Shown: positions 32,915-43,810, counted from the stretch's first letter. The stretch: DNA of 64,000 bases from Trichobilharzia szidati (GCA_944472155.2 OX235277.1:7388804-7452803), one strand, 5' to 3'. Notes: generated by a model from the letters alone, not told the origin. Made by a program: numbers and translations.

Positions 32915-33190
32915 TTTTTCTGTAGATGGGTTGGCCATACTCTGAGGAAACAAACCATCAAGTAACATCACTAGACATGCCATTGCTCGAGTGGAACCCG
33001 ATAGGGAAGCGGCGAGTTGGTCATCAATGCAAGGGTGCCTTGGAGGAGGTGATGTGAAGAGGAGATGAAAGCGTGTGGGCAGACTTGGAGCCAGGTGAAG
33101 ACTGGAGCAGAGAACCGAACACAATGGAGACGTGTGGCTGAAGCCCTATCTTCCTCTAGGAATTAAAGGAAACAATAATAATAATCCACT
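32915..33190 (+). mobile_element. RTE-1 3' fragment
   Basis: Plus copy of the terminal block ('GGTTGGCCATACTCTGAGG' to 'CTCTAGGAATTAAAGG' and (AAT)n). Good similarity to 58910-59150. Confidence 0.82.
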
Positions 33191-33289
33191 TTGATAATTC
33201 AGTTCACTTATCAATTTTTGAAAAAACTATCACTTTAAAAGCGAGAAATCTTTGGAAAGTAGGATGATTTTAGTGACAATTTAGTCACC

Positions 33290-33670
33290 TATAGCTTCAC
33301 ACAGAACATCTCCATTTCACTCCATCCTCTGTTATCCTCCTATTTGGGCCTCACGATTGTTCATAGAAGTTCATTTCCTTCTCAGATAATATGCCTCATG
33401 TCACCATCGGATGGCGAACTCATCGCTAACTATTCAGGTTCCACTCGTCAGTCTGTTTGGCGTGTGATGTAGCTAAATGTTCCAGAAAGTCGTCATTACC
33501 TTCTGTGTATATATGACGGATGACAGGTCCTTTGTTTGTTCTTTTCCTAGATATCGTCCCTTCTTGCTTATCTTTTCCGGCCAGCCATATGATCTCCATT
33601 TTCGAGCGAAGATGGCAGTTAGTGGAAGTATGTCGACAGAGCCCTGAGATGGCCTCCTGATCATATCAGA
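33290..33670 (-). mobile_element. RTE-1 3' fragment, old
   Basis: Minus-strand terminal and C-terminal blocks, diverged. Confidence 0.55.
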
Positions 33671-33679
33671 GAATAGTGA

Positions 33680-34045
33680 ATGAGTGAGTGAATGTGTATC
33701 TAGCTACTTCAGCTTCTATCATACTTGTTCATCTATTTTATCTTATGAATTCTTCTAATACAACAAAAGGAAGATTGTTTGATTTATAAAATCAATTATT
33801 TTCAAGATTGCCAATCCTTTCAAACACATACATATGTTTATGTACATAAGTCAAAAAAGATTCCTCTTAAATAAATATGACAAAAACACACTCTCAACAT
33901 GAGTAGTAAAAATTGTCGAATTTAACTTTCAAAATTTAGTTTTTATGGATTCAATGTGTTTTCGTGTTTGACGATAGATTAATACCATTGAAAACCAACA
34001 GGGAGTAATCGAAAGATATAGCAAAAATATTCATTCAGACATCTA
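33680..34045. other. Mostly unassigned; SINE-A tail trace
   Basis: 33965-34012 resembles the SINE-A 3' block on the minus strand. Otherwise nothing is recognised. Confidence 0.45.
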
Positions 34046-34049
34046 TAAA

Positions 34050-34590
34050 ACACAAAATAATTGAGCAAAGAATATCCTTTTCAATAATTTCCTGTTCTGG
34101 CTCTATAATTATGTATATACATATATATATATATGCATACAAGATTGATGTTAACCAGGCTTTCAGGATCATTTACCACATACCTACGAATCTCAATTTC
34201 GCCTTAAGAGTTCGTCTACTGCATATTGCTGAGGCTGTGGGGATCCATATTAATAAGCCTAATATGTGCGTCCAAAAGAAGTTAGTTCAGACATTATCAT
34301 TACCTTGGCCATCCAGGTTTGAATAATCTAGAATTTTTGTGAAATTTCCTTAATTTTAGTTGATATTTTATTCGTTATTATATCTTTATTATTATTATTA
34401 TAATTTAAGCATCTTTAATGAACTGTAATTGCATTGCGATCATACTTTACAAATCGATATAATTTGAAAAAACGCTCATATTGTTATTGACCACTATTCT
34501 AGAATATTCTATGTATATAAACATACATACATAATTGTAGAGCCTGGAAGAGGAATTTATCGAAAAGAATATTCTTTGCTTGATTATTTT
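34050..34590 (+). mobile_element. PLE-2 copy with inverted termini
   Basis: Inverted terminal block at 34060-34135, endonuclease C-terminus open at 34111-34326 ('YKIDVNQAFRIIYHIPTNLN', 'MCVQKKLVQTLSLPWPSRFE'), 3' UTR, and the direct terminal block at about 34540-34590 ('GAGCCTGGAAGAGG' ... ATCGAAAAG). Same layout as the PLE-3 copies. Confidence 0.75.
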
Positions 34591-34810
34591 GTGATCGAAA
34601 GATGATTCGTCCTAGTACGGGACTCGTCGGTAGCACACACCTACAACAAGTGTTCAAACTGTCGGCCTCCAGATTACAGACCATTCAGCTACCAAGATTC
34701 GACTCATTGGCTAGTTCATGAATTCTTATTTCTACCACCAGCCAGTATCATTCGTGGCAAGTACTGGTGACGAACTCATACCAGAACTTCAGTCACTTTC
34801 GTCATTCAGC
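34590..34810 (-). mobile_element. SINE-A copy with spacer
   Basis: Minus copy (34595-34720) and about 90 bp resembling the SINE-A pair spacer. Confidence 0.6.
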
Positions 34811-35335
34811 CAGTAACTAGCGAGCAACAAACTTAAACTTTTTTATCTCTCACTAAATCGATACAATAAAATGAGTATAAAACTTGAATATGAAACATAC
34901 CAACTTCATTCAGAAATGTTTTTGATGGAGAGAATAGCAAAAATGTCTGATTTTGTAACATTTTGACAAAAAAGAGTAAATAACCTTGTATATGTTACGG
35001 ATGAGTGAATTATTATTCACAAGATGTCGACTGTATTTGTAAAGTCACTGTAAAGACATTGTACTGATGTGACTGTCTTTACATGCATGGGTGATAACTA
35101 ATTGCTGGATTTAGAGTTAGAATGACAGATTGCGATCCACCATCTACTTTGTGATTTTGATCTGCTGAACATCATAGGAGAGCACCTAGAATGTCAGATG
35201 CTCTTTTGATGTTCTTGTGATATTTTGCTGTCAGATTTGCTGAAGGCGAAAGGACAGTATGTGACGCAACAGTTGTGTGGAATGTTTGAAAGAGGCTATG
35301 TGCTATATGCATGCGCCTCGCCCGGTGATAATTTT
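34811..35335. other. Unassigned stretch
   Basis: Nothing recognised. Confidence 0.5.
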
Positions 35336-35590
35336 TGGCATCTGGAGTTCAGTGAGATAGAATACTCGCTAACGACACACATGATGCGAGGATCGATCCT
35401 CGGTCGACGCACTCCTAAACCTCGCTTAGTCGGTAATTAACCCGGTACTCAGGAAGGGTTGCACGCCTCGCGAATAGAGCAACCTCAGCCAAGAACATAA
35501 ACACCACAGCTACTGGAATTTTAAAGACCAAGCTGGTAGACCTATGTTCCACACGTAACATACAGGAATATAATATGATAATAAGAATAT
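35335..35590 (+). mobile_element. SINE-D copy
   Basis: tRNA-like head with a B-box-like GATCGATCCTCGG, the family body, and an end 'GACCTATGTTCCACACG' with an (AT)-rich tail. Confidence 0.62.
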
Positions 35591-35689
35591 TAGATACCTG
35601 TTTGCATGAAGATTTTCTTTACTTCAGAAGACGCATATTCACTGTATCATCCACACACCAGAAACACTGAAGATGTGTTTATTGACGAG

Positions 35690-36400
35690 TTACTCTCCTC
35701 ACCCACATCTTACTCACACTATTATCATTATTATGATTATTATTGTTCCTTTCGTTTGTGAATGGAAAATATGGTCTGAAAAGCACATCCTCAATGTGTC
35801 CTATTATCTTAGCCGACCACACGATGGCCAATAAACTCTGATCTCCTCCATGTCACTGTTGGATCCACGTCCAAACATCGTTTCCCATTCAGGTTCTACT
35901 CGAGTGCAGTTATTCGACCATCTCCAACTGGATTTTCTTCGAACTTATTGCTGAGCAGTAATTTCTTGCTTGCTTAGTTCCTAGAGTTCCTTGTTGCTGG
36001 TTGTTCCCAACATGGTCATCTGATCTTTCGTGTAAAGCTGAAGAGTGTGGTGGCTGGTATTAGAATTCTACAGCCAACTGTTAGAAAACGACTTACGTAG
36101 CACACTGGCAAAGATCCTGACCCATATAAAAAGAAGTGACTGACTTTGTGCTGCGGATTATATTTTCAGACGGATTTCAGAGTGATGAAAGTCTGTTTTG
36201 CTCCCCATATCCTATCTGACTTTACCAGTTTCATTCGCCGAGTCGGATGTAGTTGAAGTCATGCAACTCAACAAGTGAAAAAGTGTTGACTGAGGCTTGC
36301 TTTTGTTCAAATGTTAATAATTCTAAGATGCCTTAACTCTCATCGGCATTCTGTTCTGCGATAAGTTGGTCCAAGTTAAGTTGTTCTTTGCTTTTCATAA
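35690..36400 (-). mobile_element. RTE-1 3' fragment, old
   Basis: Reversed tail (ATTATTATGATTATTATTG), then minus-strand blocks from terminus to thumb ('GTCTCACATTTT' type erosion). No intact frame. Confidence 0.6.
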
Positions 36401-36464
36401 AATTATAAAAAGAACAAACTTGATAAGAAAGTTATAACTGAACAGTCTCCATAAAAAAATTTAG

Positions 36465-37420
36465 ACATAATAATAATTTGCTTTATTCCCAAACACTACT
36501 TGTGATACAGAATGAAATTCTCAGCATTTTACTACAGTATTGCATCCAGTTAGTACATTATCAATAAATAGAATTCTACACAGATTAAGGAAATCTCAGT
36601 TCATTATGACAACAACATATTGGCATGTCGGTACTAAAGGTAAAGTTGAACAGAGTGTTTGAAGATGTTAGAAAAGTAGGTGCTACCATATTTACTGGCG
36701 TCAGCGAGAGAAAGAAACAAAGCAGCACAACAACAGAAAAAAAGAGAGAGAAAAGGAAAAGAAAGAAAGAAAATGTTGTACCTATGAATGATATGAGTTG
36801 GAAAGACGAGGTCCAGTTGCTCTACTGACTATTTAATGAATTATAGGTGTCACGCCTAATGCTTTCTTTATCGCACAGAACAAGAGCTAAATAAGGTATG
36901 GTTGAGTTTTTGTACTTGCTAGTGCGAGCATATAGTTTTTTATGTGGGCCTCTGGTATCGCCTGATGAGATGCAAGGAGAGAGTTGTGAGTGAAGAGGGT
37001 GGTGTGAGTTAGATAAAATGGATTTGGCCCATTTTTCACATGAGTCCATGTGCCTGTCAACCAGAATATTAACAACAAGCTGGTTAAGTGGCACGTTGCT
37101 TACCCTGCTGACAACCTTTAACATCCTGCGTAATAAGATAAAGTCTTTCTTCAGTATCCCGGGAAAGACTAAGAGGGAACAATAGAGAATAATAGGCAGA
37201 ATGCGAGAGTTAACGAATCGTAAGAGTAAGGTTTGGGTTATACCAGAATGTTTTAACTTCTTGATGTAGAAGGTAAGACGGAATATTTTCGTAGAAATCG
37301 CCAAGATATGAGACGATCAGGGGAGACCAGCAGAAAGAATGACGCCTAGGTATTTAATTTCCGACTTGGTTTCTATTTCAGTGCCATCTATGAGAATTTG
37401 TCAATGAGACTTTGAGATCG
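36465..37420 (-). mobile_element. CR1-like retrotransposon 3' part
   Basis: Best copy of this family. 3' UTR at left with a purine-rich tract (about 36700-36780), coding region 36822-37304, and more coding blocks to about 37420. Sister copies at 27838-28735 and 54607-55560 share the left boundary 'TTTGCTTTATTCC' or 'CTACTTTATTCC' after an (AAT)n-like tract. Confidence 0.8.
36822..37304 (-). CDS. CR1-like RT C-terminal fragment (160 aa)
   Basis: Open for 160 codons. It starts with 'FRLTFYIKKLKHSGIT' and continues with 'FVNSRILPIILYCSLLVFPG', 'LLRRMLKVVSRVSNVPLNQL', 'RHMDSCEKWAKSILSNSHHP', 'CISSGDTRG' and 'KKLYARTSKYKNSTIPYLA'. These are the conserved post-palm features of CR1-like RT proteins. 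The catalytic FADD box lies further upstream and is not included. The natural C-terminus appears retained (TAA near 36822). A retroelement fragment, not a host gene. Confidence 0.7.
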   Translation of the reverse strand: MAISTKIFRLTFYIKKLKHSGITQTLLLRFVNSRILPIILYCSLLVFPGILKKDFILLRRMLKVVSRVSNVPLNQLVVNILVDRHMDSCEKWAKSILSNSHHPLHSQLSPCISSGDTRGPHKKLYARTSKYKNSTIPYLALVLCDKESIRRDTYNSLNSQ

Positions 37421-37900
37421 ACTACTTATCATAAGAGAAAATGGTGGATGTTCACGTGATCACTTCCCTTGACGTCATTCTTGTTGGTACTTTGTGTTTT
37501 ATTGTTTCTTATTATTCAAGAGAAAGAATGTTTGGTTGACTCAATGGATTATTTTGCAGACCGTTAATCCACTTATATGGAATTCCGGCGACATTCCGGT
37601 AAATACTTAATAATTAACGCTTAACATGCCTAGGAAGACTGTTGACTTAAGTTATAATGTCGCCTTTTAAATCAATCAGTGAATCAATCAATAGAAATGG
37701 GTATACAACTTCTCTGCCTACTTATATAAAAGCCACTCATGATTTATTTGAATTTACAGGAAAGCGGAAATATACCAAACTATATACTACTACTTGATTC
37801 ATATGAGTAGTTGTGTTGCTACACTGTGGTGAGAGCTGCCTGCAAATTGTAGACAACAATTCACGTCAATATTTACATCACGAATTATGAGAAAAGAAAT
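37421..37900. other. Unassigned stretch
   Basis: Nothing recognised. Confidence 0.5.
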
Positions 37901-37902
37901 CA

Positions 37903-39016
37903 AGGCTTAACTCCATTATGGATAAGATTTTATTTTGGTAAATCACACAGTGTTATACAGTAATATTAACTGATGACCACGTTTCGAGCACAATTTATTA
38001 CGGCAGCTTATAATCATATCAAGTTACTCATACAACTTTCTTACTTCATTTATATACATCTGTGGAATTGACTAGATATTGGAATGAAAATCGATACAGG
38101 ATAATGTACATTCATAAATATAAGGAGGAGACATCTGAGAGCTTACGTAGGATTCTTAATAAAGCAAGAATTAGAGTGACATTCAAACCCACAAACTCAC
38201 TCAGAGACAAACTTTGTAGGCTAAAAGACCTGGTGGACCCAATTAAACAAAATAAAATAATTTGCAAAATACAATGCAATGACTGTGAAGTCAATTACAT
38301 AGGTCACACTAGTAAGTCGGGGGTAATCAGATTGTCGGAAAATAAGAATTTAACTAAGGTAAGAATGGTTGACACCAAGAAGGTAAGTAGCCTACAAGAA
38401 AGCTCAGCGATTGTACTGCATGCATTAACACACAATCACACAATAGGATAGTGGGAGACGGTTAAGATTCTAAGAAGTAATTTAGGTAAGTGGAGAGAGA
38501 TTGATTACTGAATTCTGGTTCATTGAGTCTACACCCAACACATGCAGCCGAAATGACTCAATGCAAATACCAGAGATATGCATGTAAGATATTATTACCA
38601 CCAGTCAGTCAAATCAGAAGAGGATAATAAATAATCTCAAAATTCTATTTCAATTCAAGCACATCACATCATTCTAACAAGTTACTTATCATGACTATAA
38701 AAACACTCGTCTTGTTTCCCATCTGATTGTATTTGATCAATAACACTCATATTATTATTTCTGGATGTACATTATCCTATATTGATTTTCATTCAAATAT
38801 CTAATCGATTCCACACATGTATATAAATGTAGGAAAATGTTGTTCGAGTGACTTGATATGATTATGAGTGACAACAGTTTGTGCTCGAAACGTGACCATC
38901 AGTGAATATTACTGTTTAACAGCACTGTGTGATTTATCAAAATAAAATCTCATCCATAATGGAGTTATACTCTACCATCACAGTGCCTAAGTTTTATACT
39001 TTTATCAAAGCTTAAC
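37903..39016 (+). mobile_element. PLE-3 copy with long inverted ends and probable TSD
   Basis: Possible TSD AGGCTTAAC (37903-37911) / AAGCTTAAC (39008-39016), one mismatch. 37912-38118 is the terminal region inverted, fused directly to the endonuclease coding region (38119-38600). The direct terminal region runs to 39007. The terminal hairpin (38866-38886) precedes GAAAC. Confidence 0.8.
38062..38451 (+). CDS. PLE-3 GIY-YIG ORF (129 aa) with chimeric start
   Basis: Residues 1 to about 20 come from the inverted terminal region. From residue 21 the family sequence begins ('KEETSESLRRILNKARIRVT'), with Cys-bearing segments 'LCRLKDL' and 'IQCNDCEVNYIGHTSKSG' (YIG near 79-81), then 'SENKNLTKVRMV' and 'AIVLHALTHNHTIG'. 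In the helix the usual Glu-His is Glu-Asn (SENKN), a probable damaging change. The frame ends at a TAG where homology continues. Confidence 0.68.
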   Translation: MELTRYWNENRYRIMYIHKYKEETSESLRRILNKARIRVTFKPTNSLRDKLCRLKDLVDPIKQNKIICKIQCNDCEVNYIGHTSKSGVIRLSENKNLTKVRMVDTKKVSSLQESSAIVLHALTHNHTIG

Positions 39017-39289
39017 CTTGAGGAACTCACCAATCAATCATAGCAGACTTAAGGTGTGCAAATACTATTGACAGATATGTGGCTTAACATTCTAAGAAAT
39101 GGCCACAAGCAGTTCAAAATAACCTTTGGCAAGAAAACAACCAATCAGAAGACGCTGCTTCTCTGCAGACAATAATGTAAATCAAAATCTATCTCTTTTT
39201 TTCAGTAAACGATCTGTTGCCTGGCCCTCGTTTTCTGTCGTTACAACGCCACTCGTATCTTCTTGCATCTGTTCCTCTTGATCATTTTG

Positions 39290-39440
39290 AATAAAGCGAA
39301 AACAACAGTGGTTTGTGCAGAATAATATGGTACCATCATTTATTTCGTTGGTTTTTCATCAGCTCAGCTGATTACAGCCTAAATAAATCACGAATTTTTT
39401 GTACAGAAAGGTTTTAACATACTTGCGAATTTTACATGAC
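39290..39440 (+). repeat. Terminal-type repeat T, copy 2
   Basis: 'GGTACCATCATTTATTTCG', 'CATCAGCTCAGCTGATTACA', 'GCCTAAATAAATCACG'. Best copy of this unit. Confidence 0.55.
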
Positions 39441-39699
39441 GTCAGTCAACAAAAAGTTCTTCAGTTGGTGAAAAGTGCTCAGAAAATTGTGCTTATATAG
39501 TTTTTACACAGGCAGTTCAAATCAAAATAAATGTATGCATACAATGGTAAAGAAGTTACGTAATTAAGTCAAGAGCTACGTAAGATGCAGAGTGACGAGA
39601 TAATCAGGCAACAATGTACTGAGTTCAACTCAAATCATAGGAACAGGAGGCAAGCAAAATTACAAATAATAAAAGAGGGTGAGTTTAAAGACAAAGATT

Positions 39700-39965
39700 A
39701 CGTAATCAGATTAGAGAATAAAGACATCCAGTTACCAGGATGGGCAAGGAAAGACTAATAACCACTTTTTTCTGAACACGTAAATCTGGTTTCAACTTTT
39801 GATAGAAATTGCTTCGCAAACTTGAGGAGAATTGAGCTCCTTTGTCTATTATAATTTTAAAGGATTTCGTGATTTCCTCCTCATGACGCGTATCGAGGAA
39901 ATATCTCATAATAGCGCTATTATAGGAGTTTGTAGGCTTTTTGGCACTCATATCAGCCACTAGTA
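39700..39965 (-). mobile_element. PLE GIY-YIG C-terminal fragment
   Basis: Minus ORF 39706-39960. It contains 'SAIMRYFLDTRHEEEITKSF' and 'LRVQKKVVISLSLPI', matching the PLE endonuclease C-terminus. No YIG present. Confidence 0.65.
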
Positions 39966-40267
39966 GTGCTTGTTAGCCAGGTAGTTATGATCTGTTCAGC
40001 GAACGGTTGTTAAACTCCTTATCAGCGGGGAATCTGGCTTTATTTAACTCAGAAAGCCGAATCACCTGAAACCACACCGAATTCTGGCTGGTTACATGTT
40101 CGACTGGTTTTACCATAAATCTTATTCAAAGTTTGAAAATTGATTGGAAAATTCCAATCGACTTTCTGAACTGAGTCATATCGGGTACACCACTGTGTGA
40201 AACTGCAGTCCAGGGGTTCAATCACCTGGATGTGGTTAGCTGATAAGCATTACACTGGTTAATATAA

Positions 40268-41368
40268 GTGCTGTGGTGTGTAACTATTCACATTATCCAA
40301 ATCCTGGACACAGAAGACTACATAAAGAAAGCAGAGGATTTACTCAAAGATAATAATGTATATCAACAGTTGACAAAAAACCCTATACAAACATTAGATA
40401 ACAAAATCAGAACAACGTTAAATAAACTAACGAAATCAGGACAAATTACAGAACAAGATCAATGCCGAATGAAATCTAACGGACCTATTTTACCTCGATT
40501 CTATGGTAGACCGAAACTACACAAACCAAATATTCCCTTACGACCAATCGCTTCGCTTCCAGGAACACCAACATATAATCTATCTAAAGAACTTTTCAGG
40601 AAATTAAATTACACAACAGAATCATGCGACCATTCTATCAATTCGTCAATCCAATTTTTAGAGAAAATCAAAAACATTCAAGTAGAAGATAATCAAATAG
40701 TGGTGTCCTTTGATGTCACAGCATTATATACTTCAATTAGTCCAAAACTAGCAACAGAAACTATGCAACAATTACTCTATAGTGATGAAAACACAAAAAC
40801 GCAATTATCAACTTGGATAGAACTCATAAAATTATGCCTTACAACATACTTCCAGTTCAGTACTCAAATATATGAACAAATAAAAGGAACACCAATGGGA
40901 TCACCCATATCAGGATTAATAGCTGAAGCCGTTATGCAAAGATTGGAATTAATAGCTCTACCTATATTTAAACCGAAAATCTGGATACGTTACGTTGATG
41001 ATACATTTGTAATAATTAAGAGAAGTGATTTAGAATATACCCATAAATTAATAAACAACATATTTGAAGACATCAAATTCACAAGAGAAGTATTAGATAA
41101 CAAAATCCCATTTTCAGATGTCTTAATCAGGAGAACTAACACAGGAAACTTCGAAACACAAGTATATAGAAAATCAACGCACACAGACCAAATACTTAAC
41201 TATACTAGCATTAATCCAATTACTCACAAACGAAACTGTGTGCAGACATTGTTTAAAAGAGTTCAGACACACTCTAGCACTCCAGAATTGAAAAGAATGG
41301 AAGAAAAATACCTGCTAATGGTCTTCAAAAGAATGGTTATCCACAAAATTTCATCAAAAAGTGTTTAA
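40268..41368 (+). CDS. PLE-1 reverse transcriptase (366 aa)
   Basis: Penelope-type RT, related to telomerase RT, that copies element RNA at an endonuclease nick. Family sequence begins around residue 14. Visible: 'RFYGRPKLHKPNIPLRPI' (77-94), 'GTPTYNLSK' (99-107), motif A 'SFDVTALYTSI' (147-157, Asp149), motif B 'GTPMGSPIS' (207-215), motif C 'RYVDDTFVI' (241-249, Asp244-Asp245), 'PFSDVLIRR' (281-289), and 'YRKSTHTDQIL' (300-310). All catalytic Asp are present. The last about 15 residues are out of frame: in the +1 frame the family sequence continues with an NGYP motif. N-terminus truncated, and the Met is arbitrary. Confidence 0.85.
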   Translation: MLWCVTIHIIQILDTEDYIKKAEDLLKDNNVYQQLTKNPIQTLDNKIRTTLNKLTKSGQITEQDQCRMKSNGPILPRFYGRPKLHKPNIPLRPIASLPGTPTYNLSKELFRKLNYTTESCDHSINSSIQFLEKIKNIQVEDNQIVVSFDVTALYTSISPKLATETMQQLLYSDENTKTQLSTWIELIKLCLTTYFQFSTQIYEQIKGTPMGSPISGLIAEAVMQRLELIALPIFKPKIWIRYVDDTFVIIKRSDLEYTHKLINNIFEDIKFTREVLDNKIPFSDVLIRRTNTGNFETQVYRKSTHTDQILNYTSINPITHKRNCVQTLFKRVQTHSSTPELKRMEEKYLLMVFKRMVIHKISSKSV

Positions 41369-41930
41369 AGTCGAATCAAAACACCAACAAGAAACCAACA
41401 TCAAAGACCACAAGAAAATTCATTCTACCATACATGAGGAATATCTCTGAAATAACAGCCAGAATACTGAAACCGTTAGATATAGATATAGCACACAAAC
41501 CAGTAAAATCGCTTAATTCGATATTATGCAAACCAAAAGATCCAACAGAAAAAGGTGATAAAATTAATACCATTTACAAAATAAATTATATGAACTGCAA
41601 CAAACATAACATCGGCCAAAGTGGGCGTCTCCTTCGAATCAGAATCCAAGAACACAAATCAGCCGTGAAAAGATACGACATATTCTTTTTAGTATCAATG
41701 CATATAGACAATTATGGACATCAATTTGATTGGGATCATGTCAAAATCTTAGACACAGGAAACACCAAAAGTGCAGTCCCGGAATTCCTACAAGCCTGGT
41801 ACTCAAACGAAAATGCGATTAACAAACACGTTAATATAGATGAAATATACCAATTAATAAAAAGTAAATCAGGTGACCAAAAAGTTTAAAATCCAAGTCA
41901 ATAGAAAGTGGTCAGTACATATGTAAAGAT
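40300..41930 (+). mobile_element. PLE-1, best-preserved Penelope-like element
   Basis: Contains an RT with motifs A to C intact and, after one frameshift (near 41320), a GIY-YIG endonuclease. About 1.6 kb. The N-terminal region and terminal repeats are missing or unrecognised. No closely related copy elsewhere in the window. Confidence 0.88.
41434..41889 (+). CDS. PLE-1 GIY-YIG endonuclease (151 aa)
   Basis: Continues the PLE-1 polyprotein after the frameshift. The linker lies at residues 1-45. First strand 'TIYKINYMNC' (46-55) carries the IY half. The YIG half reads 'HNIGQSGR' (58-65), where the usual Tyr is Asn. The helix 'RIRIQEHKSAVKR' (68-80) provides Arg and Glu-His. 'MHIDNYGHQFDWDHVKIL' (89-106) is the His-rich segment. 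'NENAINKHVN' holds the likely metal-binding Glu. The Tyr-to-Asn change may reduce activity. The rest looks intact. Confidence 0.78.
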   Translation: MRNISEITARILKPLDIDIAHKPVKSLNSILCKPKDPTEKGDKINTIYKINYMNCNKHNIGQSGRLLRIRIQEHKSAVKRYDIFFLVSMHIDNYGHQFDWDHVKILDTGNTKSAVPEFLQAWYSNENAINKHVNIDEIYQLIKSKSGDQKV

Positions 41931-41984
41931 AGTAACCAGGAGACGCAGTTACATCACGCATGAAGAAATTTAAATCATTTCACT

Positions 41985-42065
41985 TTATGCTAAATATGGC
42001 GCTGAAGATGTTGTCTAGAAGGACGATGAAAGCTTCGCAACTAAACCAACCAGCTCAGAGAACAC
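41985..42065 (+). repeat. Hammerhead-like terminal motif
   Basis: GCTGAAGATGTTGTCTAG ... GATGAAAGCTTCGC and 'CCAACCAGCTCAG'. Homologous to 24165-24250. It sits at the junction between PLE-1 and the next PLE. Confidence 0.5.
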
Positions 42066-43010
42066 TATTAATTGCAAATTATCCAAATATGCTCACATCC
42101 TTGATTAAATTTTCAAAGGGAACACTAGATTGCAAAATCCTAAGCCGTTTACGAATTCTGATGATGATACATTTATGGTTACGAAAAAACCAGAATGATG
42201 CAATGAAAATCCCTGACAAGTTTAATGCCACCTATTCAGCAATAAACTTTACCATAGAAATAGAAAGTAATGACAGTATCTCATTCCTAGACGTCTTCAT
42301 GGCAAGGAAAGAAGATGGCACAATAAGAAGGAGTGTGTATAGAAAGCCTACAACAACAGGTCAGCACACCCATTTTTTGAGCGAGTTTTGTACCTTTGAA
42401 ATATATAAACGTAACCTGGTAGTGTGTCTAGTTCATAGATCTAGGTCATGATGTTCAGAAAACTGACTCAATGAGAAGCTTAAGATTATTAGAGAATTAC
42501 TTAGAAAAAATGGTTATCCAGATAAGTTCATTGAGAAAAATATGAATTTAGCACCTAGGAGAGTCAGTATAGCAACAGCTTCAAAAAAACAATTTTTCGT
42601 AAAGCTGCGCTTCCTCACTGACAACAACAGCGAGACAGTAACACAGCGCCTGAAGAATGCAGTTAAAAGAACCTATTATGCAGCAAAGGTATGTTGTCTC
42701 TTCACAACCAAAATTTGCCTCATCTTCTTTGTGCATCTACCAGTTTGACTGCAGCTGCGGAGCCAGCTACATCGAACGTACATCATCCAGCATGGTTAAT
42801 TAAAGGAAAAACAAGATCATTTCGTAGCTAGCTCTATTTCAGCACACCTTGCAGATAGTGAGCATAAGGTTGACGTTAATACAGCATTTAAAATTATTTA
42901 TCTCATTCCTTTTAATATTAATTTTGCTTTACGAGTTCATCTTCTACATACAACTGAAGCAATAAGAATTCTACATTGGATTGTTGATGGTTTTCTCTAC
43001 CATGTTTAAT
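42066..43010 (+). mobile_element. PLE-2 copy, RT tail to endonuclease start
   Basis: 42066-42451 encodes the post-palm RT ('SISFLDVFMARKEDGTI', 'RRSVYRKPTTTGQHTHFL'). 42460-42748 has 'LKIIRELLRKNGYPDKFI' and 'VTQRLKNAVKRTYYAAK'. About 42730-42990 holds the GIY-YIG start with 'LQLRSQLHRTYI' out of frame. Frameshifts near 42450 and 42750. Confidence 0.75.
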
Positions 43011-43650
43011 AAATAGAACTGAGCAGAAGTCAGCAGTCTGACTTCGATTGTTTTATAAACTCAATCAATATTCTGACTTGCAAACATACAATGTAAGACA
43101 ATTAATATAAGAAAATTGGTCTTTTAATACTGTTTCCTTCTCACAATTAGTTCTTTGATATAACATTACTAAAGCCAACGGTTTTCTCTGCTCTACTCCA
43201 GAGAACTTGAATAAGTGAACTCGATAAAATGTCAGCAAGCTGACCTTTATTCTTTGTGTTTTAAAAGCAAAATGACACGACTGAAACATCAAAGAAACAC
43301 TGATAATTACATCGACAACCAAAGCAAAAAACGATATTGATTTTACCAAATAATGAGGTATTATCGGGCTAATTACTAAAAGCGAAGCAAATTAGTAGTC
43401 GGACTAAAAAGTGTTCATAAAATCGCAGCTGAAAACTCTGGGCAAAAATTGTTGATTGTTCGGACTGAGATTCATTCCTGCTGAAGGAGTAGTCGCGATC
43501 GACTCTCATTTTAAAGACAGAAAATGAAGTGCTGACCACTTCGCTTATGTGGGAATTTGTATCAGCCATAATGGACTAATTGACGACGAAGTCTCAGTGC
43601 GGTTACGAGATGCTAATGTGTCATTTTCCAAGTATGGTTTGTAGGGATTT
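43011..43650. other. Unassigned stretch, about 640 bp
   Basis: Nothing recognised. Confidence 0.5.
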
Positions 43651-43810
43651 TGTTTACGAGCTTGCCTTGTAACTAGAAGGTTCTGGGTTATAACCTTGGT
43701 GTGTGCGTGCTGATGAAGAGTCAACTATTATGACGAAACAGTTTTCCAGTAATCCTAGGTTGTTTTCCTATGGTTCTTTAACTCATGTCAGTTCATAATG
43801 AAATCCCCCA
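43650..43810 (+). mobile_element. SINE-A copy
   Basis: 5'-truncated ('TTACGAGCTTGCCTTG'), B box eroded, literal CTGATGA (43710-43716) and GAAAC (43735-43739). Stem II is only 3 bp with extra bases, and stem III is mismatched. Confidence 0.72.

Noticed and set aside
36625..36828. Lys/Glu-rich 67-aa ORF on the plus strand
   Set aside because: It is the antisense of the CR1-like 3' UTR purine tract and is mirrored by the sister copy at 28080-28160.
37960..38000. Hammerhead on the strand containing CTGATGACCACG in PLE-3 termini
   Set aside because: CTGATGA is present but no GAAA follows at a usable distance on that strand. The opposite strand has GAAAC without CTGATGA.
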